DNA from: CAURNT01 sp963539215
Lineage (GTDB): Bacteria > Fusobacteriota > Fusobacteriia > Fusobacteriales > Leptotrichiaceae
Assembly (NCBI GenBank): GCA_963539215.1
Contig: CAUTJT010000004.1
Location: 41,461-105,460 of the forward strand
Direction of reading: 5' to 3'
DNA length: 64,000 nucleotides
The notes below the pieces were generated by a model, which worked only from the letters and a program-made list of their open reading frames with translations, had not been told where the DNA came from and made no database searches. The translations under genes were made by a program, and so were the position numbers. Shown piece after piece: positions 35,398 to 43,905 of the stretch (position 1 is the first letter of the stretch; every line of letters begins with the position of its first letter).

Positions 35398-36498
35398 TTA
35401 TATTATTTTTTTCAATATATCTATAAATGAATCTATTTCATAAAAATTATTTTCAACAGAAAAGCTAATTCTTATTGAGCTCATAGCTTCCTCAGTACTT
35501 AATCCTTGTTCTAACAATACTTTAGATGCTCTCACTGATTTACTTTGACATGCAGATCCACCTGAAACACATACTCCTTCCATATCCAAAAGTGGTAGAA
35601 TATATTGTATATCCTTACCTACAATTTGAATATTTAATATATTTATACCTTTTGAATTTATTATAATCTTATCTCCTAATACATCTAATTTAGAGATACA
35701 ATATTTCATTAAATCATCTAATTTTTTTCTATGTTTTTCAATATTTTCATCCATATATTTATACACTTCAAATCCAAGTATAATGGAATTAAGATTTTCT
35801 GTTCCTGAACGCTTATTCATTTCGTGCTCTCCACCATGTAATTGTTTTACATAAGGTACACTTGAATTTATATAACAAAGACCAAGACCTTTAGGTCCGT
35901 GAAATTTATGAAAAGAAGCAGAAAATGCATCTATACCCAATTCTTTAATATCTATTCTTTCTTTCATTAAATATTGAACTATATCACTATGAAAATATAT
36001 ATTTTTATCTTTTAAAATATTAGCAATTTCTTTAACAGGAAACATCTTTCCTGTTTCATTATTAATAGCCATAATACTAACTAAAAAAGTATCTTCTTCT
36101 ATTGAGTTTTTTATATCTTCAACTGATATATTACCATTTTTATCAGGTTTAATGTATGTAACCTTAAACCCTTTACTTTCAAGATATTTGCATACATTTA
36201 AAACAGAAGGATGTTCAACGCTTGTAGTTATTATATGACCTTTACCTTTTTTTTCTGCTATACCTTTTATTATTAAATTAGTCGATTCTGTTGCACCTGA
36301 TGTAAATATTAAATCTCTACTTGATATATTTAAACTCTTAGCTATATATTCACGAGCTTTTTCAATCTCATATCTTGATTTTTTTCCTAAAGAATGTGTA
36401 GAAGATGGATTACCATACATTCCATATATTCTAACTAAATCATCTTTAAATCTATCTAAAATTTTAGTACTTGCTGCATTATCAAAATATATACTCAT
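35398..36498 (-). CDS. Cysteine desulfurase, NifS/IscS-like
   Basis: This PLP enzyme takes sulfur from cysteine for Fe-S clusters or tRNA thiolation. The 366-residue protein begins IYFDNAAST and has TSGATESTNLII, HSDIVQ, the PLP-lysine motif SFHKFHGPKGLG (Lys near residue 198) and the active-site Cys in SGGSACQS near residue 318. I chose ATG at 36498 because GGAGG lies six bases before it; the ATG at 36504 abuts that site. It overlaps the crcB 3' end. No scaffold gene is adjacent; a thiouridine or Fe-S role cannot be separated by sequence here. Confidence 0.9.
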   Translation of the reverse strand: MSIYFDNAASTKILDRFKDDLVRIYGMYGNPSSTHSLGKKSRYEIEKAREYIAKSLNISSRDLIFTSGATESTNLIIKGIAEKKGKGHIITTSVEHPSVLNVCKYLESKGFKVTYIKPDKNGNISVEDIKNSIEEDTFLVSIMAINNETGKMFPVKEIANILKDKNIYFHSDIVQYLMKERIDIKELGIDAFSASFHKFHGPKGLGLCYINSSVPYVKQLHGGEHEMNKRSGTENLNSIILGFEVYKYMDENIEKHRKKLDDLMKYCISKLDVLGDKIIINSKGINILNIQIVGKDIQYILPLLDMEGVCVSGGSACQSKSVRASKVLLEQGLSTEEAMSSIRISFSVENNFYEIDSFIDILKKII

Positions 36499-36500
36499 TT

Positions 36501-36839
36501 TCATCCTCCTAAATACACTCCTAAAATAAGGGCTAAAATAGATAGAACTACACTTAAAAATATGTATATAGAAGCTTCAAAAAATCTATTTAATTCTATC
36601 ATTTTAACCACATCTAAAGAAAATGTAGAAAACGTTGTAAATCCTCCACATAAACCTACAGTTAATAAAGCTTTAACATTGGGGTTAATATCTTTATACT
36701 TATATGTAAAATATCCCATTAAAAAAGATCCTATTATATTTATATATATAGTTTTATTATATGGTATATTTAAAAAAGTAAAAGAATATCTAAGTATAGC
36801 TCCTATAGCTGCACCAAATCCAATATATATTATTTTCAT
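36501..36839 (-). CDS. crcB: Fluoride channel CrcB/Fluc
   Basis: This small membrane protein exports fluoride as a dual-topology dimer. The 112 residues have four membrane helices and the family motifs GAAIGAILRY, NIIGSFLMGY and GLCGGFTTFSTFS, the last forming the Phe-box and Na+ site. It is the first gene of the long minus-strand unit that continues to nusB. A TATAAT-like element at about 36869-36874 (minus strand) may be its promoter. I saw no fluoride riboswitch in the short leader. Confidence 0.92.
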   Translation of the reverse strand: MKIIYIGFGAAIGAILRYSFTFLNIPYNKTIYINIIGSFLMGYFTYKYKDINPNVKALLTVGLCGGFTTFSTFSLDVVKMIELNRFFEASIYIFLSVVLSILALILGVYLGG

Positions 36840-36938
36840 AATAACACCTCTTACATTTTTAATATATTATACAATTTTTTTTAGTATTTTAAAAGACAAT
36901 TTAAAGCTTTCTAACTTCTTATTTTAATTTACTATAGG

Positions 36939-36944
36939 TATAAT
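36939..36944 (+). promoter_or_regulatory. -10 element of the secreted-protein gene
   Basis: A perfect TATAAT lies 30 bases before the start codon; the -35 position (TTCTTA, 36916-36921) is a poor match. Confidence 0.4.
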
Positions 36945-36973
36945 AGAGTATATAAAACAAGGAGATGATGATC

Positions 36974-37693
36974 ATGAAAAAATTTTTTATTTTACCAATT
37001 ACATTAATACTTCCAATATTAAATTTTGGAGCACAATATTCAAGTTATGTAGATAATCAAAATTCTATATCTGATATACAAAAAAGCATGGCTATAGAAA
37101 AATATATTCCTTTTAACGAATGGAATTTTCAATTACCTGAACAAATAAAACAGGTGGTATTTTCTATTTCTGAAGATGAATATAATAAACAATCTTTAAT
37201 AACAAATAGAGAGAATATTACAGAAAAAATTAATACGAGTATAAATCTTGAAACAGATAGGATAGCAACATATTTTTTAAATAATAATTATAAAACTTCA
37301 AATATTAGAAATATGATTTATGATTTAATCGCATCAAAATATTCATTAGAATTATTAAAAACTTTAAATGCATATAGTAACAACAAATGGATTAATAATG
37401 TCGATAACAGACTATATATAACTACTAATAACAATGATTTAATAATATTTGAATATGACTATTCAACTAAGACTTATTCTAAATTATATAAAATAGAAAT
37501 TAATGTTAATAAAACAAATATATATGGAAACATTCTTAATGAAATAACTTACAATATGTGGAAAGATATTAATTCATATATGAATAAATATATAAATATA
37601 AATGTAAATAAATCTACATATTTAGAAAATTTTATTATTAATGAAAAATCAAAAATTAATAGAAATTTATTAAATATTAGTGTGAGATTATAA
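36974..37693 (+). CDS. Exported protein of unknown function
   Basis: This 239-residue protein has a clear Sec signal peptide (MKKFFILPITLILPILNFGA) and a mature part rich in Asn, Ile, Lys and Tyr with no Cys. I recognise no domain. Predicted structure by eye is mixed: helical in residues 40-130, then strands near 140-175. I chose ATG 36974, nine bases after GGAG; upstream in-frame ATGs at 36965 and 36968 lie too close to that site. It has its own promoter and terminator, so it is monocistronic. A periplasmic or outer-membrane-associated location is likely; no role is proposed. Confidence 0.7.
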   Translation: MKKFFILPITLILPILNFGAQYSSYVDNQNSISDIQKSMAIEKYIPFNEWNFQLPEQIKQVVFSISEDEYNKQSLITNRENITEKINTSINLETDRIATYFLNNNYKTSNIRNMIYDLIASKYSLELLKTLNAYSNNKWINNVDNRLYITTNNNDLIIFEYDYSTKTYSKLYKIEINVNKTNIYGNILNEITYNMWKDINSYMNKYININVNKSTYLENFIINEKSKINRNLLNISVRL

Positions 37694-37718
37694 AAACTGG
37701 ACTTAAAGTCCAGTTTTT
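37692..37718 (+). terminator. Terminator of the exported-protein gene
   Basis: AAAAACTGGACTT and its exact complement AAGTCCAGTTTTT, separated by one base, give a long stem with a T run. The stem begins at the last base of the stop codon. Confidence 0.85.
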
Positions 37719-37786
37719 CATTATATGGAATATTTTAAATTTTAAAGAGAAAAAATATTTATTTTATAGATTTTTAAACATAACAC

Positions 37787-37817
37787 TTGACTTGGAGTTA
37801 ACTCCATATGTTATTAT
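37787..37817 (+). promoter_or_regulatory. MerR-type promoter with 19-base spacer and operator
   Basis: TTGACT (37787-37792) and TATTAT (37812-37817) are 19 bases apart, the long spacing used by MerR-family activators. The perfect palindrome TGGAGTTAACTCCA (37793-37806) fills the spacer. It precedes the MerR-like gene by about 30 bases, which suggests autoregulation and control of the symporter. Confidence 0.75.
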
Positions 37818-37846
37818 TAATTATATTAGTTTGAAAGGAGAAAACT

Positions 37847-38209
37847 ATGACGATAAAAGAAGTAAGTTCTTTGCTCAACATTTCTCAAGATACTTTAAGG
37901 TATTATGAAAAAATTGGAATTATCCCTTCAGTTCCTAGAACTAAAGGAGGACTTCGTAACTATGGTGAAGAAGAAATAAGCTGGATACAATATGTTACCT
38001 GTTTACGTAGTTCTGGGCTTCCCATAAAAACTATGATAGATTATTTAAATCTTTGTTTACAAGGTGAATCTACTTATCCACAAAGACTTAAATTATTACA
38101 CGAACAATATGATGAAATATTAAAGCAAAAGAAACAATTAGAAACCAGCTTAAATAGATTAAGTAAAAAAATTAAATATTATAACGATTTACTAGGAAAT
38201 AAAAATTAG
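37847..38209 (+). CDS. MerR family regulator, AdhR/NmlR-like
   Basis: This 120-residue regulator has an N-terminal winged helix-turn-helix (MTIKEVSSLLNISQDTLRYYEKIGIIP) and a C-terminal dimerisation coiled coil (residues 80-115). It has no metal-binding Cys cluster. Cys52 in YVTCLRSSGLPI sits at the position of the single reactive Cys of AdhR-type aldehyde/electrophile sensors, which is why I place it there. Its own promoter has the 19-base spacer and the operator palindrome expected for the family. The symporter gene follows 12 bases downstream. The inducing signal is inferred, not shown. Confidence 0.85.
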   Translation: MTIKEVSSLLNISQDTLRYYEKIGIIPSVPRTKGGLRNYGEEEISWIQYVTCLRSSGLPIKTMIDYLNLCLQGESTYPQRLKLLHEQYDEILKQKKQLETSLNRLSKKIKYYNDLLGNKN

Positions 38210-38221
38210 GAGGTATATTAA

Positions 38222-39568
38222 ATGTCAGTAGAATTATTTTCAGGACTATGGATAGTAATTTTAATTGCTATATTAGGTCTTTTAATTCATATTAATGTTA
38301 ATTTAAAAAAGAAATTTAAATTTTCAACAAGAATAATCATATCAACAGTTTTAGGTATGATAATAGGAATCATATTTAAAAGCTCGTTAGAAATATTATC
38401 AGTTGAAGGTGCAGAAAAGGCTTTAAGTAATGTAACTACAGCAGTTTCATTAGTAGGTAAAGGATTTAGCGGTTTATTAAAAATGATAGTTTTACCATTA
38501 GTTGGTGTTTCAGTTTATAACTCAATAATAAACTCTAAAAGTAAAAATAAATTAAAACAACTAACAACTAAATCTATAGCCTATTATACAATAACTGTAA
38601 CAATATCTGCCTTGATAGGTCTTACTATAGCATTATCATTTGGTTTAGGTAAAGGAATGATTTTACCTGAAGGTATAGAAGCATGGGCTGGAAAAGGAGA
38701 ATATAAAGGAATAGTAGATGTTATTGTTTCATTTATTCCTTCTAATATTTTTAAATCTTTAACTGAAACAAGTGTTGTTGGCCTGGTTATATTCTCTGGA
38801 TTTATGGGATTTGCAACTAATAGAGTTGGAGATAAAAATCCAGAAAAAATTAAACCATTAAAAGATTTATCTGCTTCTTTATTTGAAGTTATGACTAGTG
38901 TAACAATTACCATCATCAAGATAATACCTTATGGAGTTGCAGCATTAATGTTTGATTTATCAGCTTCTTATGGAATAGAAGTATTTAAAAATTTATTAAT
39001 TTATGTTCTTGTTATGCTTATATCATTATTATTAGTATTAACAATGCAAACAATAAATTTAATAATTCACGGTATAAATCCTTTACAATATTATAAAAAA
39101 GCTTTACCAGCTTTATTATTAGCATTTACAAGTACATCTAGTATGGGAACTCTTCCTTTAACTATTGAAACTTTAGAAAATGGTATAGGTGTAAGTACAG
39201 GAACTGCAAACTTTACAGCAACTTTAGGTACTACAATAGGTATGAATGCTTGTGCCGGTGCCTTCCCTGCAGTTGTAGCAGTAATGGTTGCAAATATGCA
39301 AGGAATACCTATAACACCTGTATTTTTATTATCACTATTAGTCGTAATTGCACTAGGTTCTTTCGGAATGGCTGGAGTACCTGGTACTGCATATATAGCG
39401 ACAACCGTTGTTTTAGGTGGAATGGGTCTACCATTTGCACCAGTAGCTTTAATTTTACCAATAGATTCTATAATAGACATGGGAAGAACTATGGTAAATG
39501 TAAATGGTGCTATGGTAATTTCTACTGTTGTAGATAAAGAATTAGGAACATTTGAAAGTAAATTATAA
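38222..39568 (+). CDS. Dicarboxylate/amino acid:cation symporter (possible L-cystine transporter)
   Basis: This 448-residue membrane transporter of the DAACS/SLC1 family couples substrate uptake to Na+ or H+. Eight helices and two hairpin loops can be inferred: the Ser-rich hairpin TSTSSMGTLPLTIE (near residue 300), NATLGTTIGMNACAG-like FTATLGTTIGMNACAG, and GVPGTAYIATTVVLGGMGLP near the C-terminus. The N-terminal layout and the LKMIVLPLVGVSVYNSI stretch resemble the TcyP/YdjN cystine carriers more than GltP. It is co-transcribed with the AdhR-like regulator. The substrate is a suggestion only. Confidence 0.82.
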   Translation: MSVELFSGLWIVILIAILGLLIHINVNLKKKFKFSTRIIISTVLGMIIGIIFKSSLEILSVEGAEKALSNVTTAVSLVGKGFSGLLKMIVLPLVGVSVYNSIINSKSKNKLKQLTTKSIAYYTITVTISALIGLTIALSFGLGKGMILPEGIEAWAGKGEYKGIVDVIVSFIPSNIFKSLTETSVVGLVIFSGFMGFATNRVGDKNPEKIKPLKDLSASLFEVMTSVTITIIKIIPYGVAALMFDLSASYGIEVFKNLLIYVLVMLISLLLVLTMQTINLIIHGINPLQYYKKALPALLLAFTSTSSMGTLPLTIETLENGIGVSTGTANFTATLGTTIGMNACAGAFPAVVAVMVANMQGIPITPVFLLSLLVVIALGSFGMAGVPGTAYIATTVVLGGMGLPFAPVALILPIDSIIDMGRTMVNVNGAMVISTVVDKELGTFESKL

Positions 39569-39570
39569 TT

Positions 39571-39599
39571 AAAATAGGAGGAAAAATTCCTCCTATTTT
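39571..39599. terminator. Bidirectional terminator between the symporter gene and argF
   Basis: A 13-pair perfect stem (AAAATAGGAGGAA / TTCCTCCTATTTT, loop AAA) overlaps the argF stop codon and ends both convergent units. Confidence 0.85.
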
Positions 39600-40579
39600 A
39601 AAGTCTCATACATAATTGCTTTAATAGTATGTACTCTATTTTCTGCTTGATCAAATACAATCGAATAATCACTTTCAAATACCTCATCTGTTACTTCTAA
39701 CTCTTTTAATCCAAATTCTTCATATATATGTTTTGAAACTTCAGTTTCTAAATTATGAAAACTAGGTAAACAATGCATAAATACAGCATCTTCTTTGGCT
39801 TTTTTCATAATCTCCATATTAACTTGATAAGCTTTAAGCTTATCTATTCTTTCCTTCCATTTACTCTTATCTTCACCCATAGAAAGCCAAACATCTGTAT
39901 AAATTACATCTGCTTCATTTAATGACTTAGATATATCCTCACTTACTTCTATTTTACTTCCTGTTATATTTGATATTTCTAATACTTTTTTATATATCTC
40001 TTCACTCGGGAACAATTCTTTAGGACCACAAGCAACATAATCCATTCCAAGATAAGCACAAATTATCATTAAAGAATTTGCAACATTATTTCTACAATCA
40101 CCCATAAATACAACTTTAACACCTTTGAATTTACCCTTTTTTTCAAAAATAGTAAGTGCATCAGCTAAAGCTTGTGTAGGATGAAACTCATCTGTTAATC
40201 CATTCCATACAGGAACTTTAGAATATTTAGCTAATTGTTCAACTATATCCTGTCCATATCCCCTATATTCTATTCCATCATACATTCTACCAAGGACTCT
40301 TGCACTATCTTTTATACTTTCCTTACCCCCAATTTGTGAAGTTTTAGTATCTATAAAACTTGGATTAATGCCTAAATCAAAGGAAGCAACTTCAAAGGAA
40401 CATCTTGTTCTTGTTGATGTTTTTTCAAATATTAAAGCTATATTTTTCCCCTCTAAATACCTATGTTTCTTTCCTTCTTTTTTCATTTTCTTAAAATTAT
40501 AAGAACTTTTTAATAAATACTCTATTTCTTCTTTGTTATAATCAAAAAGTTTTAAAAAACTTCTTCCTTTTAAATTCAT
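39593..40579 (-). CDS. argF: Ornithine carbamoyltransferase
   Basis: This enzyme exchanges a carbamoyl group between carbamoyl phosphate and ornithine to form citrulline, or runs in reverse in the arginine deiminase route. The 328-residue protein has the carbamoyl-phosphate motif STRTRCSFEVA (around residues 54-64), FMGDCRNNVANS, DVWLSMGED and the ornithine/catalytic HCLPSFHNLETE. No other arginine gene is adjacent, so catabolic or anabolic use cannot be told. It is preceded by its own possible promoter (TATAAT at 40601-40606, minus). Confidence 0.94.
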   Translation of the reverse strand: MNLKGRSFLKLFDYNKEEIEYLLKSSYNFKKMKKEGKKHRYLEGKNIALIFEKTSTRTRCSFEVASFDLGINPSFIDTKTSQIGGKESIKDSARVLGRMYDGIEYRGYGQDIVEQLAKYSKVPVWNGLTDEFHPTQALADALTIFEKKGKFKGVKVVFMGDCRNNVANSLMIICAYLGMDYVACGPKELFPSEEIYKKVLEISNITGSKIEVSEDISKSLNEADVIYTDVWLSMGEDKSKWKERIDKLKAYQVNMEIMKKAKEDAVFMHCLPSFHNLETEVSKHIYEEFGLKELEVTDEVFESDYSIVFDQAENRVHTIKAIMYETLK

Positions 40580-40608
40580 GATACACTTCCTTTCAAATAT
40601 ATTATACT

Positions 40609-40644
40609 AAAAAAGAGGAAAAATGTATAAACAAATTTCCTCTT
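40609..40644 (-). terminator. Terminator of the GH3 gene
   Basis: A nine-pair stem (AAGAGGAAA / TTTCCTCTT, loop of 14) is followed on the minus strand by a T run just past the GH3 stop. A TATACA/TATAAT pair 17 bases apart (40624-40629 and 40601-40606, minus) overlaps it and may start argF. Confidence 0.65.
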
Positions 40645-40650
40645 ATTTTA

Positions 40651-42450
40651 CTATTTAACTATTTTAAATATTATCTCATTTGTTAATTTTCCATCTTTAA
40701 TAGCTGGTATATCAACTGGTAGTTTACCTTTTCCTTCTCCGCCTTCAAATAAAACTTCAAGAACTGCCGGTATATTAGGCCCAAATGCTTTTATACCTGC
40801 ATCTACTTCTGTTGGATCCATACCCTTAAATCCATAAGCTATTAAAACTTTATCATAATCTAAATGTGCCGCTACATCATATGGTTTATTTAAACTTACA
40901 TAAACTCTTGTAATATTATTTAACTTAGCTATTTCATCTGCTAATTTTGTTCTATAATTATCCTTAGATAAAGTACTTTCATTTATCATAGAACCATATA
41001 CTATTACTGTATCATAGTTAGATTTTGAAATATATTCTTTTAAAGCATCTAATCCTGTATTAGCATCATATTTAAATAATCCGTATTCTATACCTTTTAT
41101 TTTACCTTCTTCAACTAATCTATGTATAGCAAATTTTGTAACCTTTTTTTGATTTTCATCAAGTGCTAATATTAAAGCTTTTTTAGGAACTTCTTTATTT
41201 ACATTTTTTATAGTAGTTATAGCTTCTTTTGAAACTACTCTTTCAAGTGATCTATTTTCTTTAGAACCTATAGCTTTAACCGCATCTAATAGTTTAGCAT
41301 CTACACTTCTTGTATCTTTTAATATATTTCTTTTGGCTTTTAATTCATCTATCCTTTTAATAGATTCATCTATTCTTTTTTCAGATATTTCTCCATTCTC
41401 TACCATTTCAACCAATCTATCTATTGCCTTATCTAATTCTTCTACATTTTTTAAAGAATGTAGACTTATAGGCATAAGAAGTATGTCTACTCCAGCATTT
41501 ATAGATAATTTCATAGCTTCAACTGGTCCAAGATTATCTGATATAGCTTTCATTCCTAAAGCATCTGTTATTACTACACCATTAAAGTTCATTTTATCTC
41601 TTAAAATACCTGTTATTACATCATCAGATATAGTTGAAGGATAAGTAATCTTATCTCCTGTTTTTGAAACAAAATAATCTTTTTCAATTTGAGGTAATTG
41701 AACGTGAGCTGTCATTATCATATCTATACCAGAATCTATAGCTTTTTTAAATGGTAAAAATTCTGTTTTTGAAAGTTCGTCATAACTTTTATCTACTACA
41801 GCAAGTCCTAAGTGAGTATCAGTTGCTGTATCTCCATGACCTGGGAAATGTTTTCCAACTGCAATAATTTTTTCCTCTTGCATTCCTTTTATCATAGGTA
41901 TTCCCATTTCTGAAACAATATTAGGATCTGATGAGAAAGAACGTAATCCTATTACAGGATTTTTAGGATTATTATTCGTATCTATTACTGGAGCAAGGTT
42001 AACATTTATACCTAATGAATGCAATTCATTCCCTATTGCTTTCCCTACCATATATGAATATTTTGAATTTCTAGTAGCACCTATAGCCATATTCCCAGGA
42101 AAATTAGTTCCTGTACCAAGTCTTGTAACTATACCTCCTTCTTGATCTATAGATATCAACATTGGTGTTTTAGAAGCTTTTTGTAATTCATCTACAAGTC
42201 TAACAGTTTGTCTTGTTTCCTTAACATTTTGTGCAAATAGTATTACACCATTAAAGTTATGTGACTTAATAACTTCTTTAACTTCCTCATTCATAGTATC
42301 AAAATCTTTTTTTTCTGAATCTCCACTCATTTGCCAATATCTAAAATCTGGCATAATTAAGTATTCGATTTTTTCTCTTAATTCTTTTTGTCCTGCTAAA
42401 GATAATACAGGAAGAATAAACATTAATAAAACTTTAAAAAATTTCTTCAT
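40651..42450 (-). CDS. Secreted glycoside hydrolase family 3, beta-N-acetylhexosaminidase-like
   Basis: The 599-residue protein has a Sec signal peptide (MKKFFKVLLMFILPVLSLAG) and a GH3 catalytic domain of about 370 residues. The domain shows the NagZ-type Lys-His motif KHFPGHGDTATDTHLGL and the nucleophile motif VVITDALGMKAI (Asp near residue 297). ISIDQEGGIVTRL binds the sugar. A C-terminal GH3 domain of about 200 residues follows. This two-domain form resembles Bacillus NagZ/YbbD rather than the single-domain E. coli NagZ. It would release GlcNAc from muropeptides or glycans in the periplasm. Its promoter region carries an inverted repeat shared with the RpiR regulator encoded upstream. 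Confidence 0.87.
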   Translation of the reverse strand: MKKFFKVLLMFILPVLSLAGQKELREKIEYLIMPDFRYWQMSGDSEKKDFDTMNEEVKEVIKSHNFNGVILFAQNVKETRQTVRLVDELQKASKTPMLISIDQEGGIVTRLGTGTNFPGNMAIGATRNSKYSYMVGKAIGNELHSLGINVNLAPVIDTNNNPKNPVIGLRSFSSDPNIVSEMGIPMIKGMQEEKIIAVGKHFPGHGDTATDTHLGLAVVDKSYDELSKTEFLPFKKAIDSGIDMIMTAHVQLPQIEKDYFVSKTGDKITYPSTISDDVITGILRDKMNFNGVVITDALGMKAISDNLGPVEAMKLSINAGVDILLMPISLHSLKNVEELDKAIDRLVEMVENGEISEKRIDESIKRIDELKAKRNILKDTRSVDAKLLDAVKAIGSKENRSLERVVSKEAITTIKNVNKEVPKKALILALDENQKKVTKFAIHRLVEEGKIKGIEYGLFKYDANTGLDALKEYISKSNYDTVIVYGSMINESTLSKDNYRTKLADEIAKLNNITRVYVSLNKPYDVAAHLDYDKVLIAYGFKGMDPTEVDAGIKAFGPNIPAVLEVLFEGGEGKGKLPVDIPAIKDGKLTNEIIFKIVK

Positions 42451-42488
42451 AATACGTTACCTCCTCTATTGTTAATATATTTTACCTT

Positions 42489-42519
42489 GATTTCAAAAAA
42501 ATGATAATACTTTGAAATC
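42489..42519. promoter_or_regulatory. Inverted repeat upstream of the GH3 gene, probable RpiR operator
   Basis: GATTTCAAA (42489-42497) and TTTGAAATC (42511-42519) are exact complements 13 bases apart, 39-69 bases ahead of the GH3 start codon, in the promoter zone. A similar TTTGAAAT/ATTTCAAA element precedes the regulator gene at 43473-43491. Confidence 0.45.
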
Positions 42520-42540
42520 TATTTTCACAAAATGAAATAA

Positions 42541-42594
42541 AAACATGCATATAAAATCTTTTCAATTTATGAAAAAATTAATTAATGCATGTTT
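42541..42594 (-). terminator. Terminator-like hairpin after the RpiR regulator gene
   Basis: AAACATGCAT (42541-42550) and ATGCATGTTT (42585-42594) form a ten-pair stem with a large AT-rich loop. The minus-strand 3' side continues into T. The loop size makes it a weaker candidate. Confidence 0.45.
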
Positions 42595-42603
42595 TAAATA
42601 TAT

Positions 42604-43416
42604 TTATTTACTTTTATTTGCTATAGCTTCCGCTATTATTTCTTTCATTTTAACTGCTGTTGTTTTATTTTTCAAAGCATATCCTGTTGCTATTACATCT
42701 ATTACATAAAGTTGTGAAATTTTAGAAATTAAAGCTCCTCCATCTAATAAATTTTCTTTACCTGATGTAAGTAAAACAAGATCTGACATTTTTGCTATTG
42801 GTGACATAATATAGTTTGTTATAGTAATAATTTTAGCTCCATTTTTTTTAGCTATAGTTAAGGGATAAATTAAATCTATAGTTTCACCAGATAAACTAAT
42901 AACAATAATTACATCTTTTTTTGTAACAGTTGAAGAATACATTACTTGAAAATGTCCATCATTTACACTATGTCCAATTTTCCCAAAACGCATAAATCTA
43001 TTTTGCATTTCAAGAGCCGCGACCCCTGAAGATCCTAAACCAAAAATATACATTTTATCTGATTTATCAATATATTCTATCGCTTTTTCAACATCTTCCT
43101 TTTTTAATAAAGATCTAGTACTTTTAACTGTTTCTAATATATTAGTTTCTATATTTTCTATATAGTCTTCTCCCATATCCTTTTCATCACTAGATATTTC
43201 ACGAGCAACCTCTAATTTAAACTCTATAAATCCTTTAAATCCTATTTTTTTTACAAATCTAAATATAGTTGCTTCAGATACATTTATTCTCTTTGTAATT
43301 TCATGTAATGGCATAAATGAAACACCATCTTTTTCCTTAAGAATAAAATCAGCAACTTTTTTTTCTTGTTTACTAAAAGATGGATAAAAAGATTCAATTA
43401 TAGATAAATATTTCAT
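42604..43416 (-). CDS. MurR/RpiR family transcriptional regulator
   Basis: This 270-residue repressor or activator has an N-terminal RpiR helix-turn-helix (FSKQEKKVADFILKEKDG to VSEATIFRFVKKIGFKG, residues 14-65) and a C-terminal SIS sugar-phosphate domain (IFGLGSSGVAALEMQNRF, about 123-140; VIIVISLSGETIDLI, about 172-186). Such regulators sense MurNAc-6-phosphate, GlcN-6-phosphate or related sugars. The adjacent GH3 hexosaminidase gene with a matching inverted repeat suggests amino-sugar or muropeptide recycling. No murQ or PTS gene is next to it. Confidence 0.9.
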   Translation of the reverse strand: MKYLSIIESFYPSFSKQEKKVADFILKEKDGVSFMPLHEITKRINVSEATIFRFVKKIGFKGFIEFKLEVAREISSDEKDMGEDYIENIETNILETVKSTRSLLKKEDVEKAIEYIDKSDKMYIFGLGSSGVAALEMQNRFMRFGKIGHSVNDGHFQVMYSSTVTKKDVIIVISLSGETIDLIYPLTIAKKNGAKIITITNYIMSPIAKMSDLVLLTSGKENLLDGGALISKISQLYVIDVIATGYALKNKTTAVKMKEIIAEAIANKSK

Positions 43417-43438
43417 AAAGTAACCTCCTACTTTAAAT

Positions 43439-43491
43439 ATTATACCTTCATTTTTTCATTTTTTCAATATATTTTGAAATGAAATTTCAAA
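43439..43491 (-). promoter_or_regulatory. Promoter and operator-like repeat of the RpiR gene
   Basis: On the minus strand TTGAAA (43462-43467) and TATAAT (43439-43444) are 17 bases apart. An imperfect palindrome TTTGAAATGAAATTTCAAA (43473-43491) sits just upstream of the -35, related to the repeat in front of the GH3 gene. The order suggests autoregulation. Confidence 0.55.
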
Positions 43492-43494
43492 CAA

Positions 43495-43522
43495 TAAAAA
43501 AATACCAGTATCCTGGTATTTT
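43495..43522 (-). terminator. Terminator of the small exported-protein gene
   Basis: A ten-pair stem (AAAATACCAG / CTGGTATTTT, loop TATC) is followed by T on the minus strand, three bases past the stop at 43525. Confidence 0.78.
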
Positions 43523-43524
43523 AA

Positions 43525-43905
43525 TTATCTTCCTTCAATTTCTAATTCATATTCTCCAGTAAAATTATTTAATTTTATATTTAATACATATTTTTCATTA
43601 GGATTTAAATTAATATGTCTTTCAAATTCATAAGGTGAATTTAATGTTAATAAAGATTTACCTTTTGAATCTACTAAATTAAATATAATCTCTCCATTAT
43701 ATTTTTCAGTATCTATATCTAATTCAATTACACTTAAATTAGATATTTTTATACTTTTATTTTCTGTTCTATTTTGAACATAATCTTTAGTTTTATATTT
43801 TGATTTAACAGTTCTAGTATAACTAACATTATTTTGTCCATCTGATATATTTGAAAAAGACATCATTGATCCTGCTAATAACAATCCTAGTAATAATTTT
43901 TTCAT
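43525..43905 (-). CDS. Small exported protein of unknown function
   Basis: This 126-residue protein has a signal peptide (MKKLLLGLLLAGSMMSFS) and a mature domain of about 105 residues. The second half alternates strands (VIELDIDTEKYNGEIIFNLV, LNIKLNNFTGEYELEIEG), which suggests a small beta-sandwich of the kind found in pre-peptidase or carbohydrate-binding domains. No Cys, no repeats and no recognised family. It has its own terminator. The ATG at 43905 follows a GGAGG-type site. The closest architecture I can suggest is a C-terminal PPC-like domain standing alone, with low certainty. Confidence 0.65.
   Translation of the reverse strand: MKKLLLGLLLAGSMMSFSNISDGQNNVSYTRTVKSKYKTKDYVQNRTENKSIKISNLSVIELDIDTEKYNGEIIFNLVDSKGKSLLTLNSPYEFERHINLNPNEKYVLNIKLNNFTGEYELEIEGR

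Noticed and set aside
36562..36927. A 121-codon frame antisense to crcB
   Set aside because: No ribosome site or promoter; CrcB motifs on the minus strand are unmistakable.
36840..36964. Possible fluoride riboswitch ahead of crcB
   Set aside because: The leader is short and AT-rich and lacks the conserved G/C blocks and pseudoknot of the crcB motif.
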